From assembly GCA_910574715.1 (NCBI GenBank), contig CAJTCH010000027.1:1-60685 (forward strand): 60,685 bases of DNA, in the 5' to 3' direction. Within the stretch, counting starts at the first letter, position 1; each line of letters opens with the position of its first letter. A program made the translations under genes and the position numbers. This DNA is from Lachnospiraceae bacterium. GTDB lineage: Bacteria; Bacillota; Clostridia; Lachnospirales; Lachnospiraceae. The notes beneath the pieces were generated by a model. That model made no database searches, was not told where the DNA came from, and saw nothing but the letters and a program-made list of their open reading frames with translations. Below, piece after piece: positions 24,274 to 35,682 of the stretch.

Positions 24274-27200
24274 ATGAGTGGTGTTAGACGAGTATACGTG
24301 GAGAAGAAAGAAGGATTTGGGGTACAGGCTCAGGACTTGAAGCAGGAGATCGGAAGTTATCTCGGGATCAAGGATGTGGCGGACGTAAGGGTGCTGATCC
24401 GGTATGATGTGGAGAATATATCCGATGAGACATTTGAGAAAGCGTGTAACGGTGTATTTGCGGAACCTCCGGTGGATATGCTGTATCATGAAGAGTTCCC
24501 GGCCGCACAGGGGAGCAGAGTATTCTCTGTAGAATTTCTGCCGGGACAGTTTGATCAGAGGGCAGATTCTGCCGTTCAGTGCGTACAGTTTATCAAGGAA
24601 GACGAGCAGCCGGTGATCCAGACGGCGACTACTTATGTGGTCCAGGGAACGGACGGAGAGATCTCTGACGAAGAGTTCGACGTAATCAAAGCGCACTGCA
24701 TTAATCCGGTGGATTCCAGGGAGACCGGGATGGAGAAGCCAGATACTCTGGCGGCGAGATTCGACGAGCCGGAGGATGTGATCATTTTTGACGGCTTCAA
24801 GGACATGGAAGAAGAGAAGCTTAAGGCGCTGTATGAATCTCTGGGACTTGCCATGACTTTTAAGGATTTTCAGCATATTCAGAAGTATTTTGAAGGGGAA
24901 GAAAAGAGGGATCCGTCCATGACAGAGATCCGTGTGCTGGATACATACTGGTCTGACCACTGCCGTCATACAACGTTTTCGACAGAGCTTACGAAGGTGT
25001 CCTTTGGGGAAGGAGACTATAAGAAGCCGATCGAAGATACCTACAGGCAGTATCTTGAGGATCACAGCGAGATCTTTAAGGGGAGGGAAGATAAGTTTGT
25101 ATGCCTGATGGATCTGGCGCTTATGGCGATGCGTAAGCTCAAGAGAGAAGGGAAGCTTACAGATCAGGAGGAGTCGGACGAGATCAATGCCTGCAGCATC
25201 GTTGTACCGGTTGAGGTAGACGGTATAGAGGAAGAGTGGCTTGTGAATTTCAAGAACGAGACGCATAACCATCCAACTGAGATCGAGCCTTTCGGCGGTG
25301 CGGCTACCTGTCTTGGCGGTGCGATCCGTGATCCGCTGTCAGGACGTACATATGTATATCAGGCCATGCGTGTAACAGGGGCGGCAGATCCGACCGTATC
25401 AGTCAGGGATACCATGAAGGGGAAGCTTCCGCAGAAGAAGCTGGTCCGCGAGGCGGCCCACGGTTATAGTTCGTACGGTAACCAGATCGGTCTTGCGACG
25501 GGGATGGTGAAGGAGATCTATCACCCGAATTATGTGGCGAAGCGTATGGAGATCGGAGCGGTACTGGGAGCGGCTCCGAGACGGGCGGTGATCCGTGAGA
25601 CGTCGGATCCAGGGGATATCATCATCCTGCTTGGCGGACGTACCGGGAGAGACGGCTGCGGTGGCGCGACCGGCTCCTCCAAGGTGCATACGGAGGAATC
25701 TACGAAGACCTGCGGCGCAGAGGTACAGAAGGGCAATCCGCCGACGGAACGCAAGATACAGCGTTTGTTCCGGAGGGAGGAAGTCAGCAGCCTGATCAAG
25801 AAATGTAATGATTTCGGCGCAGGCGGAGTTTCGGTTGCGATCGGAGAACTGGCGGACGGCCTTAAGGTGGATCTGGACAAGGTGCCTAAGAAATATGCCG
25901 GCCTTGACGGGACGGAGATTGCGATCTCCGAATCTCAGGAGCGTATGGCAGTCGTGGTAGATCCTAAGGATGTAGATACCTTCATGGGATATGCCAGAGA
26001 GGAGAACTTAGAGGCGACCTGTGTTGCGGTTGTGACGGAGGAACCAAGGCTTGTGCTTTCCTGGAGAGGCAAGGAGATCGTGAATCTCTCACGTGCTTTC
26101 CTGGATACCAACGGGGCGCATCAGGAGACGGAGGTTGCTGTAGATATTCCGGACAGAAAAGACAGTATCCTTGTAAGAGAAGAGATCCCGGATGTGAGAG
26201 CGAGATGGATGAGCACATTAAGCGATCTGAATGTATGCTCGCAGAAAGGTCTTGTAGAGATGTTCGACGGCTCCATCGGGGCGGCGTCCGTATTCATGCC
26301 TCACGGCGGCAGATATCAGACGACAGAGACACAGACTATGGTTGCGAAGCTTCCGGTGCTTAGAGGCGACTGTGACACGGTGACTATGATGAGCTACGGA
26401 TTTGATCCTTATCTGTCTGACTGGAGCCCTTATCATGGTGCCGTATATGCGGTGACAGAGTCGGTGGCGAAGATTGCGGCAGCCGGCGGCGACTGCGGTA
26501 AGATCCGTTTTACCTTCCAGGAATACTTCCGGCGCATGACGGAAGATCCGCACAGATGGAGCCAGCCCTTTGCGGCTCTCTTAGGCGCTTACAATGCCCA
26601 GCTTGGCTTTGGACTGCCGTCGATCGGAGGGAAAGACAGTATGTCCGGGACTTTCGAGGATATTGATGTTCCGCCGACACTGGTGTCATTTGCGGTAGAT
26701 GTGGCCAGAGAGAAGGAGATCATTACACCGGAGCTTAAGAAGGCGGGAAGTAAGCTGATCTGGCTGCGTACGATGACGGATGAGTACGATATTCCGGTCT
26801 ATGGGAAGGTGATGGAGCAGTACGGGAAGTTCACACAGGATATCCGTGAGGGCAGGATTTTGTCGGCCTATGCGCTGGACCGGCACGGCATTGCGGCAGC
26901 TGTCAGCAAGATGGCTTTCGGTAACCGGATGGGTGTTAAGATTGAGCATAATGTGGACGAGAGGGATCTGTTTGTGCCTGCATTCGGTGATATTATTGCG
27001 GAGGTGCCGTCAGAGAAGGTCGGACAGCTTCAGATCACCTATACGGTGATTGGTGAGGTGTTGGATGAACCGGTGCTTTCCTACAGAGATATTTCGATTG
27101 CAATGGAAGAGGCAGAGGCAGCATGGAAGGAGCCGCTTGAGAAGGTGTTCCCGACGAATTCCAAAGCCCAGGGGCAGGAGGAGAGGATCGAGAAAGGTCT

Positions 27201-28041
27201 GTATGAGACGAAGGACATCCATATCTGTGCTCATAAGATCGGACAGCCGACAGTATTTATCCCGGTATTCCCGGGAACCAACTGTGAGTATGACAGCGCC
27301 AGGGCATTTGAGAGAGCCGGGGCGAAGACGATCGTCAAGGTATTCAGGAACCTGAATGCAGAGGATATTCTCGATTCAGTGAGCGTGTTCGAGCAGGCCA
27401 TTGATCAGTCACAGATCATCATGTTTCCGGGCGGATTCAGTGCAGGTGATGAACCGGACGGTTCTGCCAAGTTCTTTGCGACTGCGTTCCAGAATGCGAA
27501 GATGAAGGAAGCAGTGGAACGGCTGTTAAGAGAACGGGACGGGCTTGTGCTGGGTATCTGTAACGGATTCCAGACTCTGGTGAAGCTGGGGCTGGTTCCG
27601 AACGGTATGATCACTGGTCAGGATGAGGCGTCTCCGACGCTGACTTATAATACGATCGGACGCCATATCTCGAAGATGGTATATACGAAAGTGGTCACCA
27701 ACAAGTCGCCGTGGCTTCAGAAAGCGAAGCTTGGCGGAGTCTATACGAATCCGGCTTCTCACGGTGAGGGAAGATTTGTTGCGAATGGAGAATGGATCGA
27801 TAAGCTTTTTGCGAACGGACAGGTTGCGACCCAGTATTGCGATCCGGCAGGGAATATCACGATGGATGAAGAGTGGAATGTGAATGGCTCTTACTGTGCG
27901 ATCGAGGGTATCACGAGCCCGGACGGAAGGGTATTTGGTAAGATGGCTCATTCCGAGAGACGTGCAAGGTCTGTGGCAGTGAACATATACGGGGAACAGG
28001 ATCTTCAGATCTTCGAATCAGGTGTTGAATATTTTAAATAA
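24274..28041 (+). CDS. purL: phosphoribosylformylglycinamidine synthase, single-chain type
   Basis: A 1255-aa enzyme that converts FGAR plus glutamine and ATP to FGAM in purine synthesis. It is the fused form: N-terminal domain, two AIRS-like synthetase halves (EIEPFGGAATCLGG around residue 340, SIGGKDSMSGTF near residue 785), and a C-terminal glutamine amidotransferase with nucleophile C1096 in GICNGFQ and a catalytic histidine-glutamate pair (SHGEGRF). Length matches the long clostridial/proteobacterial form, unlike the split PurLQS of bacilli. It stands alone, with no other pur genes nearby. Confidence 0.96.
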   Translation: MSGVRRVYVEKKEGFGVQAQDLKQEIGSYLGIKDVADVRVLIRYDVENISDETFEKACNGVFAEPPVDMLYHEEFPAAQGSRVFSVEFLPGQFDQRADSAVQCVQFIKEDEQPVIQTATTYVVQGTDGEISDEEFDVIKAHCINPVDSRETGMEKPDTLAARFDEPEDVIIFDGFKDMEEEKLKALYESLGLAMTFKDFQHIQKYFEGEEKRDPSMTEIRVLDTYWSDHCRHTTFSTELTKVSFGEGDYKKPIEDTYRQYLEDHSEIFKGREDKFVCLMDLALMAMRKLKREGKLTDQEESDEINACSIVVPVEVDGIEEEWLVNFKNETHNHPTEIEPFGGAATCLGGAIRDPLSGRTYVYQAMRVTGAADPTVSVRDTMKGKLPQKKLVREAAHGYSSYGNQIGLATGMVKEIYHPNYVAKRMEIGAVLGAAPRRAVIRETSDPGDIIILLGGRTGRDGCGGATGSSKVHTEESTKTCGAEVQKGNPPTERKIQRLFRREEVSSLIKKCNDFGAGGVSVAIGELADGLKVDLDKVPKKYAGLDGTEIAISESQERMAVVVDPKDVDTFMGYAREENLEATCVAVVTEEPRLVLSWRGKEIVNLSRAFLDTNGAHQETEVAVDIPDRKDSILVREEIPDVRARWMSTLSDLNVCSQKGLVEMFDGSIGAASVFMPHGGRYQTTETQTMVAKLPVLRGDCDTVTMMSYGFDPYLSDWSPYHGAVYAVTESVAKIAAAGGDCGKIRFTFQEYFRRMTEDPHRWSQPFAALLGAYNAQLGFGLPSIGGKDSMSGTFEDIDVPPTLVSFAVDVAREKEIITPELKKAGSKLIWLRTMTDEYDIPVYGKVMEQYGKFTQDIREGRILSAYALDRHGIAAAVSKMAFGNRMGVKIEHNVDERDLFVPAFGDIIAEVPSEKVGQLQITYTVIGEVLDEPVLSYRDISIAMEEAEAAWKEPLEKVFPTNSKAQGQEERIEKGLYETKDIHICAHKIGQPTVFIPVFPGTNCEYDSARAFERAGAKTIVKVFRNLNAEDILDSVSVFEQAIDQSQIIMFPGGFSAGDEPDGSAKFFATAFQNAKMKEAVERLLRERDGLVLGICNGFQTLVKLGLVPNGMITGQDEASPTLTYNTIGRHISKMVYTKVVTNKSPWLQKAKLGGVYTNPASHGEGRFVANGEWIDKLFANGQVATQYCDPAGNITMDEEWNVNGSYCAIEGITSPDGRVFGKMAHSERRARSVAVNIYGEQDLQIFESGVEYFK

Positions 28042-28080
28042 GATATGTGATACTCACGGCAGATTTATCTGACGTTTAGT

Positions 28081-28123
28081 ATATACGGGGCTGCCGGTGA
28101 ATATTCCCGGCAGCCCCGTATAT
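28081..28123. terminator. strong 17-bp hairpin after purL
   Basis: ATATACGGGGCTGCCGG (28081-28097) pairs perfectly with 28107-28123, loop of 9 nt. No T-run follows on either strand, so it is either a bidirectional terminator of unusual type or a 3'-end stabiliser. Confidence 0.65.
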
Positions 28124-28207
28124 AGAAATGCATAGCCCTGCGGGCGGACTGCCGTCCGACAAGGTATATGTAATTAAGATGTACCATGATCTGTCATTAT
28201 CAAGTGT

Positions 28208-28813
28208 CTACCAGGCTTTATTCAACTGCTGCCTGTAGACGTACTGGCGGATATCACGTTCGGCGCCCTTGGACTGCTCAATGAACTGGCATCCATAACC
28301 ATAGTGGTTCTCGCGGATGATGGTCTCGCGCAGGATCTTGGCCCGTACTTCCTGATTCTTCTTCATAAAGCAGTATTCGAATTCAAATTCTTCATCCAGA
28401 TCAAGACGGGTTTTCGTAGTCATATAGAGACCGCCCACACTGATATTCTGGATGACTCCGCTGAACCGGCCATGCTTCAGGGAGATGAAATTCGCCTCCT
28501 TGACCATCCTTACGCGCAGCTCCTTCTGGCGCTGTAGAACTTGGATCATCTCTAAGATCTTACAGTCGGCCGTCCACGGCTCTAATACATAGGGATCTTC
28601 GTTCTTGCGGATCTCAAGTTCACAGAAGGTCTTGATATAACCTACCTGACTGTCACAGAAATCTACCTGGAGCCGGTCTGTCTTGGTTCCCAGTTCATTA
28701 TTATCATCAAAATGCAGGGTGATCTTATCGTCTACCGTTTTTACCCGTGCCCTCACTACAACGTCTGAATCCGACCCGTAAATAATACATGTGTTGCAAC
28801 TCTTTAATATCAT
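28208..28813 (-). CDS. PilZ domain protein, probable cyclic-di-GMP effector
   Basis: A 201-aa protein with a YcgR-like N-terminal half (to about residue 90) and a C-terminal PilZ domain. The c-di-GMP binding signature is present: the arginine pair in RQKELRVRMV (about residue 94) and NISVGGLYM (about residue 125), matching RxxxR and (D/N)xSxxG. Such proteins change activity when c-di-GMP binds. It sits beside, and divergent from, the operon that contains GGDEF and HD-GYP domains, so it is the likely local receiver. No flagellar or cellulose genes are in the window to indicate its target. Confidence 0.86.
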   Translation of the reverse strand: MILKSCNTCIIYGSDSDVVVRARVKTVDDKITLHFDDNNELGTKTDRLQVDFCDSQVGYIKTFCELEIRKNEDPYVLEPWTADCKILEMIQVLQRQKELRVRMVKEANFISLKHGRFSGVIQNISVGGLYMTTKTRLDLDEEFEFEYCFMKKNQEVRAKILRETIIRENHYGYGCQFIEQSKGAERDIRQYVYRQQLNKAW

Positions 28814-28946
28814 AACTGTAAAAATTCCTCCTTATAGAAGTACGGTGTAACTGAATTAATTTTATCACGCGAATGTATGATTTGCAATCACAATTTGGGG
28901 AAACGTGGGAAAGTATTTGCCGCTATAGAGAAATTTCAGAAATGAA

Positions 28947-28975
28947 TTGATTTCACAGATGAGATTGTTTATAAT
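28947..28975 (+). promoter_or_regulatory. promoter of the c-di-GMP phosphorelay operon
   Basis: TTGATT (28947-28952), a 17-nt spacer and TATAAT (28970-28975). The leader before the first gene is about 115 nt. I saw no c-di-GMP riboswitch in it. Confidence 0.72.
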
Positions 28976-29095
28976 AAATGCAAGGCAACGTAGGCAATAT
29001 TGATGTTGGCTTTATTTTTGCTATAGATTATTGTGGAGATAGAAAGCGTATGTTTGCTGAGGTAGCGTATTAATCAAACACAAGGGGGATAAAAG

Positions 29096-31636
29096 ATGTT
29101 TAATAATACAAAGAAGTTTTTGCTTACCAGCGTCAGTTGTCTGGTGGTGTTGTGCATCATCATTTTCGTCTGGCTTGGATCGGTGATGGGGGGGAAGAGT
29201 CATGATGCGATCAATGAGGTAGGTACACTCTATATGTCCGAGATGAGCACGCAGCTGCAGCAAAAGTTTGATGCGGTCATCGAACTGCAGGTTTCGCGTG
29301 TGGAGGCGTTGATCAGGCGTACACCTCCGGAATCGGTCAGCTATGGTACGGAGATGATAGAGGAACTGGCTTTCAGTGCTGATATCAGAGAGTTTAAGCA
29401 TCTCGGTCTTTACCGGAAGGACGGCGGATGTGAGACGATCTATGGAGAATCGGTGAGATTCTTAAGTGAGGAAGAATTCCAGGATGTCATTTCAGATGAT
29501 GAGAAGTTCATCACAAGCGGATATAATGAGAGCGATGAAAAGCTGCTTTTGATGATGGTTGACGCGGCTTATCCGATGAAGGACGGTAAGACCAGTGACG
29601 TGATAGTGGCGGGGATACAGATGTCTTATCTGGAGGATGCGCTTGTCCTTGAGGGAGACAGCTCTATGGTCTATTCACATATTATCCGTAAGGACGGAGA
29701 ATTCGTAGTTCGGTCAGGGGATGCATTTCGCGATAATTACTTTTCGCGTCTCGAAGAGACGATTTCGTTAGAGAATTCAAAGGCGCCGGATCAGTATGTG
29801 GATGAATTGAAAACGGCGATAGATAATAAGGAGAATTATTCTGCACTGTTGGAGGATATGAACGGAATCCATCAGCATTTTTATTGTGCTCCGCTTACTG
29901 CCACGGACTGGTATCTGGTATCTGTTATGCCTTATGGGATACTGGATGATGCGATCATGACTCTGAACAGCCAGCAGCAGACATTGATATTGGCTGCCTG
30001 CGGCGTGATCCTGCTTGCAGTGGGAGTGATCTTTATCCTGTATTACAGGCTTACGCAGCAGCAGTTAAGAGAACTTGAACGGGCAGAGAAGCGTGCGTTC
30101 AGGGCGAATCAGGCTAAGAGTGAGTTCTTGTCCAGTATGAGCCACGATATCCGAACGCCGATGAACGGTATCGTGGGGATGACGGCGATCGCAATGGCGA
30201 ATGTGGATGATTCGCTGCGCGTACAGGACTGTCTGAAGAAGATCTCTCTCTCCAGCCGTCATTTGCTTGGACTGATCAATGATGTTCTGGATATGTCGAA
30301 GATCGAGAGCGGGAAGCTGACGCTGAATATGGATATCCTCTCCCTGCGGGAAGTGATGGAGGCTCTTGTCAATATCGTTCAGCCTCAGATCAAGGAGAAG
30401 AATCAGCATTTTGACATATTTATCCAGAATATCCTGACAGAGACGGTCTGCTGTGACGGCGTGCGTCTGAACCAGATATTGATCAATCTCCTGTCCAATG
30501 CTGTCAAATTTACCCCCGCGGAGGGAAGGATCAATGTCTACCTGACCCAGGAGGATTCACCGGTGGGAGCTACACATGTGAGGTGCCATTTCCGGGTGAA
30601 GGATAACGGAATCGGTATGTCCGAAGAGTTCCAGAAGAGGATATTCGATACCTTCTCAAGGGAAGATATGAAGGTACAGAAGATAGAGGGTACCGGGCTT
30701 GGTATGTCGATCACGAAGGTGATCGTGGATATGATGGGCGGTACCATCGAAGTGAACAGCAGGCAGGGTGAGGGAAGTGAATTCCATGTGATCCTGGATC
30801 TGGAGAAGGCGACGATCGAGGAAGAAGAGATGGTTCTCCCGCCTTGGCGGCTCCTGGTAGTGGATAATAATGAGGATCTGTGTTTCAGTGCGGCGTTTGC
30901 CTTAAAAGAGATAGGCGTACAGGCAGATTGGGCGCTGAGCGGCCGGGAGGCGCTGCAGATGATAGAAGAGCACCACAGGAAGCACACGGAGTATGAGATC
31001 GTGCTGTTGGATTGGAAGATGCCGGATATGAACGGTCTTGATACGGCCCGGGAGATCAGGAAGATTGTAGGGGATGATCTTCCGATATTGATCATCTCTG
31101 CCTATGATTGGAGCGATATTGAGGATGAGGCACGTGCTGCCGGAGCGCAAGGGTTTATCTCCAAACCATTGTTCAAATCTAACCTTTATCTGGGCTTAAG
31201 CCGATATATGGAGGGAGGCTTTGTGGAAGAGAAGAGAGAGGAGGAGATACAGAAGTTTGAGGACCTTCGTATTCTGCTGGCGGAAGATAATGAACTGAAC
31301 TGGGAGATTGCGGAGGATATCCTTACAGATGCCGGTTTTGAAGTGGAGTGGGCGGAGAATGGACAGATATGTGTGGATATGTTCAGTCAGTCCGAGCCTG
31401 GCTACTATGACGCGGTCCTTATGGACATCAGGATGCCGGTAATGAACGGCTATGAGGCGGCGAAAGCGCTGAGAGCCCTTGACCGGCCGGATGCGGATCT
31501 TCCGATCATTGCTATGACGGCAGACGCCTTCTCAGAGGATATCCAGAGGTGTCTTGAGTGCGGCATGAATGAGCATGTGGCGAAGCCGATCGATATCCAG
31601 AAGCTTATGAAGCTTTTGAGAAGGTATTTGGCATAA
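29096..31636 (+). CDS. hybrid sensor histidine kinase with two receiver domains
   Basis: An 846-aa membrane kinase. A first helix (about residues 7-30) and a second (about 296-321) enclose a Cache-like extracellular sensor. The cytoplasmic part has HisKA with H350 (SSMSHDIRTPMNG), an HATPase domain with NLLSNAVKFTP and GTGLGMSI, then two receiver domains with phosphoacceptors D639 (VLLDWKMPD) and D777 (VLMDIRMPVM). It needs a separate Hpt protein to pass phosphate on, and one is encoded at the end of the operon. The start follows AAGGGGGATAAAAG. The signal sensed is unknown. Confidence 0.94.
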   Translation: MFNNTKKFLLTSVSCLVVLCIIIFVWLGSVMGGKSHDAINEVGTLYMSEMSTQLQQKFDAVIELQVSRVEALIRRTPPESVSYGTEMIEELAFSADIREFKHLGLYRKDGGCETIYGESVRFLSEEEFQDVISDDEKFITSGYNESDEKLLLMMVDAAYPMKDGKTSDVIVAGIQMSYLEDALVLEGDSSMVYSHIIRKDGEFVVRSGDAFRDNYFSRLEETISLENSKAPDQYVDELKTAIDNKENYSALLEDMNGIHQHFYCAPLTATDWYLVSVMPYGILDDAIMTLNSQQQTLILAACGVILLAVGVIFILYYRLTQQQLRELERAEKRAFRANQAKSEFLSSMSHDIRTPMNGIVGMTAIAMANVDDSLRVQDCLKKISLSSRHLLGLINDVLDMSKIESGKLTLNMDILSLREVMEALVNIVQPQIKEKNQHFDIFIQNILTETVCCDGVRLNQILINLLSNAVKFTPAEGRINVYLTQEDSPVGATHVRCHFRVKDNGIGMSEEFQKRIFDTFSREDMKVQKIEGTGLGMSITKVIVDMMGGTIEVNSRQGEGSEFHVILDLEKATIEEEEMVLPPWRLLVVDNNEDLCFSAAFALKEIGVQADWALSGREALQMIEEHHRKHTEYEIVLLDWKMPDMNGLDTAREIRKIVGDDLPILIISAYDWSDIEDEARAAGAQGFISKPLFKSNLYLGLSRYMEGGFVEEKREEEIQKFEDLRILLAEDNELNWEIAEDILTDAGFEVEWAENGQICVDMFSQSEPGYYDAVLMDIRMPVMNGYEAAKALRALDRPDADLPIIAMTADAFSEDIQRCLECGMNEHVAKPIDIQKLMKLLRRYLA

Positions 31637-31667
31637 TTGTGATAACAGGTGTTAGAAAGAGGTATAA

Positions 31668-33716
31668 ATGAACAGAAATAAAAATGTTTTCGAGAAAAAG
31701 AAGATTTTGATTGTAGATGATTCGGAGATCAATCGTGCCCTGCTGTCAGATATGCTCTCTAATGAATATGAGATCATTGAGGCAGAGAACGGGCTGGAAG
31801 CTTCTGCGATCCTGCACGAGCAGGAGCAGGAGATCTCTCTGATGCTTCTGGATATCATGATGCCGGTGATGGATGGCTTTGAGACTCTGGAGGTTATGAA
31901 TAAGAATGACTGGATCAAGGATATCCCGGTGATCATGATATCGGCGGAGACCGTTCCGGCATATATAGACAGGGCATATGAGCTTGGTGTTCAGGATTAC
32001 ATCAACAGGCCTTTTGATGAACAGACCGTCCGGCGCAGGGTGGTGAATACGATCCTTCTTTTTTCCAAACAGAAGGAACTTACCCATATGGTCACGAACC
32101 AGATCATGGAGAAGGAAAATGACAATAAGCTGATGATCGAGATCTTGTCCAATATTGTTGAGTTCCGTAACGGGGAGAGCGGCCTCCATGTACTCCATAT
32201 CAGAACTTTGACAGAGTTTTTCCTCAAATGGCTGATCGAGCAGGGAGAATACGGGCTTTCCCAGGAGGATATCTATCTGATCTGCAATGCGTCCGCGCTC
32301 CATGATATCGGTAAGATCTCCATTCCCACGGAGGTTCTGAACAAGCCGGGACGTTTTACGGATGAAGAATATGAGATCATGAAGGGACACGCGTTAGAGG
32401 GCGCCAGATTGCTGCAGGATATTCCGCTGCGGGAGAATGAGCCGCTGATCCAGATGGGATATCAGATCTGCCGCTGGCATCATGAGCGCTACGACGGAAG
32501 AGGGTATCCGGACAGACTTAAGGGGGATGAGATCCCAATTGCGGCGCAGGTAGTGGCGCTGGCGGACGTCTATGACGCGCTGACCAGCAAGCGTGTGTAT
32601 AAGGCTGCGTATTCCCATGAGAAGGCAGTTGAGATGATCCTGAACGGAGAATGCGGAGTGTTCAACCCGGTTCTTATGAATTGCCTCAGAGAGACTTCGG
32701 CAGACCTTAAGGAAGAGCTTGCACGGTCAGAAGGGCAGAATTTCCAGGAGGAAGCGCTGGATGCCGTGGAGCAGATGATCGAGAGCGGAGAGGTGGAAGT
32801 TTCCGACAGGACGTTCAAGCTTCTGGAACATGAGAGAGTGAAGTATAAGTTCTTCGCGGAGCTGTCCCAGGAGATCCAGTTCGAATACACGGTGACCCCG
32901 GAGATGCTGATCCTCTCCGAGTGGGGAGCAAAATATCTGAACATGCCGGAGACATTTTTGAACCCGAAGACGGAAGCCTTCGCTACTTCGGTATTTGCGG
33001 AGGGCGACTTCCTGCATCTGCTTGAGAAGCTTGAGAACTCGACTCCGGATGATCCTGTGATTGAGGAGAAATATCTTCTGAATATTAACGGGCACGAGAG
33101 ATGGAGCAAGGTTATCGCCAGGTCTATGTGGTCGTCCTGGGAGCCGCCGGAATTCTCCGGAGCCATCGGCAAGATTGTGGATATCCATGACGAACTGGAG
33201 AAGATGAATCATCTGCAGGTTATGGCGGCCCATGATTCCCTGACGGGTCTTCTGAACCATAAGACGGCGAAGACACAGATTGAAGCGATCCTGTCCAGAG
33301 ATACCGAGAAGAAGTATGTTCTGATCGTGTTTGACCTGGATCATTTCAAGCAGGCTAATGATACATACGGTCATCTGTTTGGCGATGAAGTGCTTAAGTA
33401 TGTGGCGGATATTATGAAGCGCAATACCAGAAGCTTTGATATCATCTGCCGGATGGGCGGAGATGAGTTCCTTCTCTTTATGCCGTATAAGGATGAGATA
33501 GAGCCTCTGGTGAAGCGAATCTTTCATCTGCTGTGCGACCAGTATAAGGAATTCCCAATCAGCGTGAGCATGGGTGTCGCTGACGCGAAAGAGTGCGGCG
33601 GAGATTATGATGCCCTGTTCCATATGGCGGATAAGGCCCTGTATAAGGTGAAACGAGGCGGAAGGAATAACTATTGTTTTTATAAAAACGAATTAACAGG
33701 AGGAGATGTACAATGA
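31668..33716 (+). CDS. response regulator with HD-GYP and GGDEF domains
   Basis: A 682-aa cytoplasmic protein: receiver (phosphoacceptor D62 in LLDIMMPVMDG), HD-GYP phosphodiesterase domain (HDIGKISIP about residue 208 and HHERYDGRGYP about residue 270), a PAS-like region (about 390-520), and a GGDEF diguanylate cyclase domain with an intact active site (RMGGDEFLLF, about residue 600). It could therefore both make and break c-di-GMP, with phosphorylation tipping the balance. It follows the hybrid kinase by 31 nt and overlaps the Hpt gene by 4 nt (ATGA), so all three are co-expressed. Confidence 0.94.
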   Translation: MNRNKNVFEKKKILIVDDSEINRALLSDMLSNEYEIIEAENGLEASAILHEQEQEISLMLLDIMMPVMDGFETLEVMNKNDWIKDIPVIMISAETVPAYIDRAYELGVQDYINRPFDEQTVRRRVVNTILLFSKQKELTHMVTNQIMEKENDNKLMIEILSNIVEFRNGESGLHVLHIRTLTEFFLKWLIEQGEYGLSQEDIYLICNASALHDIGKISIPTEVLNKPGRFTDEEYEIMKGHALEGARLLQDIPLRENEPLIQMGYQICRWHHERYDGRGYPDRLKGDEIPIAAQVVALADVYDALTSKRVYKAAYSHEKAVEMILNGECGVFNPVLMNCLRETSADLKEELARSEGQNFQEEALDAVEQMIESGEVEVSDRTFKLLEHERVKYKFFAELSQEIQFEYTVTPEMLILSEWGAKYLNMPETFLNPKTEAFATSVFAEGDFLHLLEKLENSTPDDPVIEEKYLLNINGHERWSKVIARSMWSSWEPPEFSGAIGKIVDIHDELEKMNHLQVMAAHDSLTGLLNHKTAKTQIEAILSRDTEKKYVLIVFDLDHFKQANDTYGHLFGDEVLKYVADIMKRNTRSFDIICRMGGDEFLLFMPYKDEIEPLVKRIFHLLCDQYKEFPISVSMGVADAKECGGDYDALFHMADKALYKVKRGGRNNYCFYKNELTGGDVQ

Positions 33717-34066
33717 CGGTAAAGGAATGTTATGAGGCGATCGGAGCAGATTATGAGGATGTGATGGGACGTCTCAGGAAGGATGAGAGAGTTCAGAAGT
33801 TTGTATTGAAGCTTCTGGATGACAAGAGCTATGAGCTGCTTGAGAATTCGGTTGCGTCGAAGGATATGAGCGAGGCGTTCAGGGCGGCGCATACGTTAAA
33901 GGGAGTGTGCCAGAATCTATCTCTGACACCGTTATTCCAGTCTGCATCCGAGCTTGCGGAGAGACTGAGGAATGCACAGGATTACAGCGAGGATATGGAA
34001 CCGCTCTTAGAGCAGGTGAAGAAGGACTATACACATATGATTGATTGTATCAGACAGTTGGCATAG
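33713..34066 (+). CDS. histidine phosphotransfer (Hpt) protein
   Basis: A 117-aa helical protein with the Hpt signature AAHTLKGVCQNL; the phosphorylated residue would be H60. It carries phosphate between the receiver domain of a hybrid kinase and the receiver of an output protein. Its start overlaps the stop of the REC-HD-GYP-GGDEF gene, completing a three-gene phosphorelay. Length is typical of a stand-alone Hpt protein. A terminator follows. Confidence 0.92.
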   Translation: MTVKECYEAIGADYEDVMGRLRKDERVQKFVLKLLDDKSYELLENSVASKDMSEAFRAAHTLKGVCQNLSLTPLFQSASELAERLRNAQDYSEDMEPLLEQVKKDYTHMIDCIRQLA

Positions 34067-34096
34067 CATGGAAATGAATTTTAGAGGGCACTCTAT

Positions 34097-34130
34097 TGCA
34101 GGATATTCGAAAGAATCTCCTGCATTTTCT
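34097..34130 (+). terminator. intrinsic terminator of the phosphorelay operon
   Basis: TGCAGGATATTC (34097-34108) pairs with GAATCTCCTGCA (34113-34124) with one mismatch and a GAAA loop, followed by four Ts. Confidence 0.82.
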
Positions 34131-34202
34131 ATAAATTTTGAATAAAAATGAAGGAAAAGAGAAGTAAAATTGCAAAAAAATCAAAAAACCTTGAAAAAAA
34201 CC

Positions 34203-34231
34203 TTGTGTTCTGCACAAAAATCCTTTAAAAT
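34203..34231 (+). promoter_or_regulatory. promoter of gdhA
   Basis: TTGTGT (34203-34208), a 17-nt spacer and TAAAAT (34226-34231), within an AT-rich stretch. Confidence 0.58.
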
Positions 34232-34257
34232 ATGAGAGAAATAATTTTAGGAGGTAG

Positions 34258-35598
<1,341 letters not shown>

Positions 35599-35635
35599 AA
35601 AGTTCTGAAACAGATCAATATTAAGACATGTAATA

Positions 35636-35670
35636 AGCCTGCCTTGAACTTGTACGTCTCATGGCAGGCT
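35636..35670. terminator. hairpin between convergent gdhA and the coiled-coil gene
   Basis: AGCCTGCC (35636-35643) pairs perfectly with GGCAGGCT (35663-35670). The tail is AT-rich on both sides but has no long T-run; it probably serves both genes. Confidence 0.6.
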
Positions 35671-35682
35671 ATATCATATAGT

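Noticed and set aside
28976..29095. Possible c-di-GMP riboswitch before the phosphorelay operon
   Set aside because: The leader lacks the recognisable GEMM core; only a short imperfect repeat is present.
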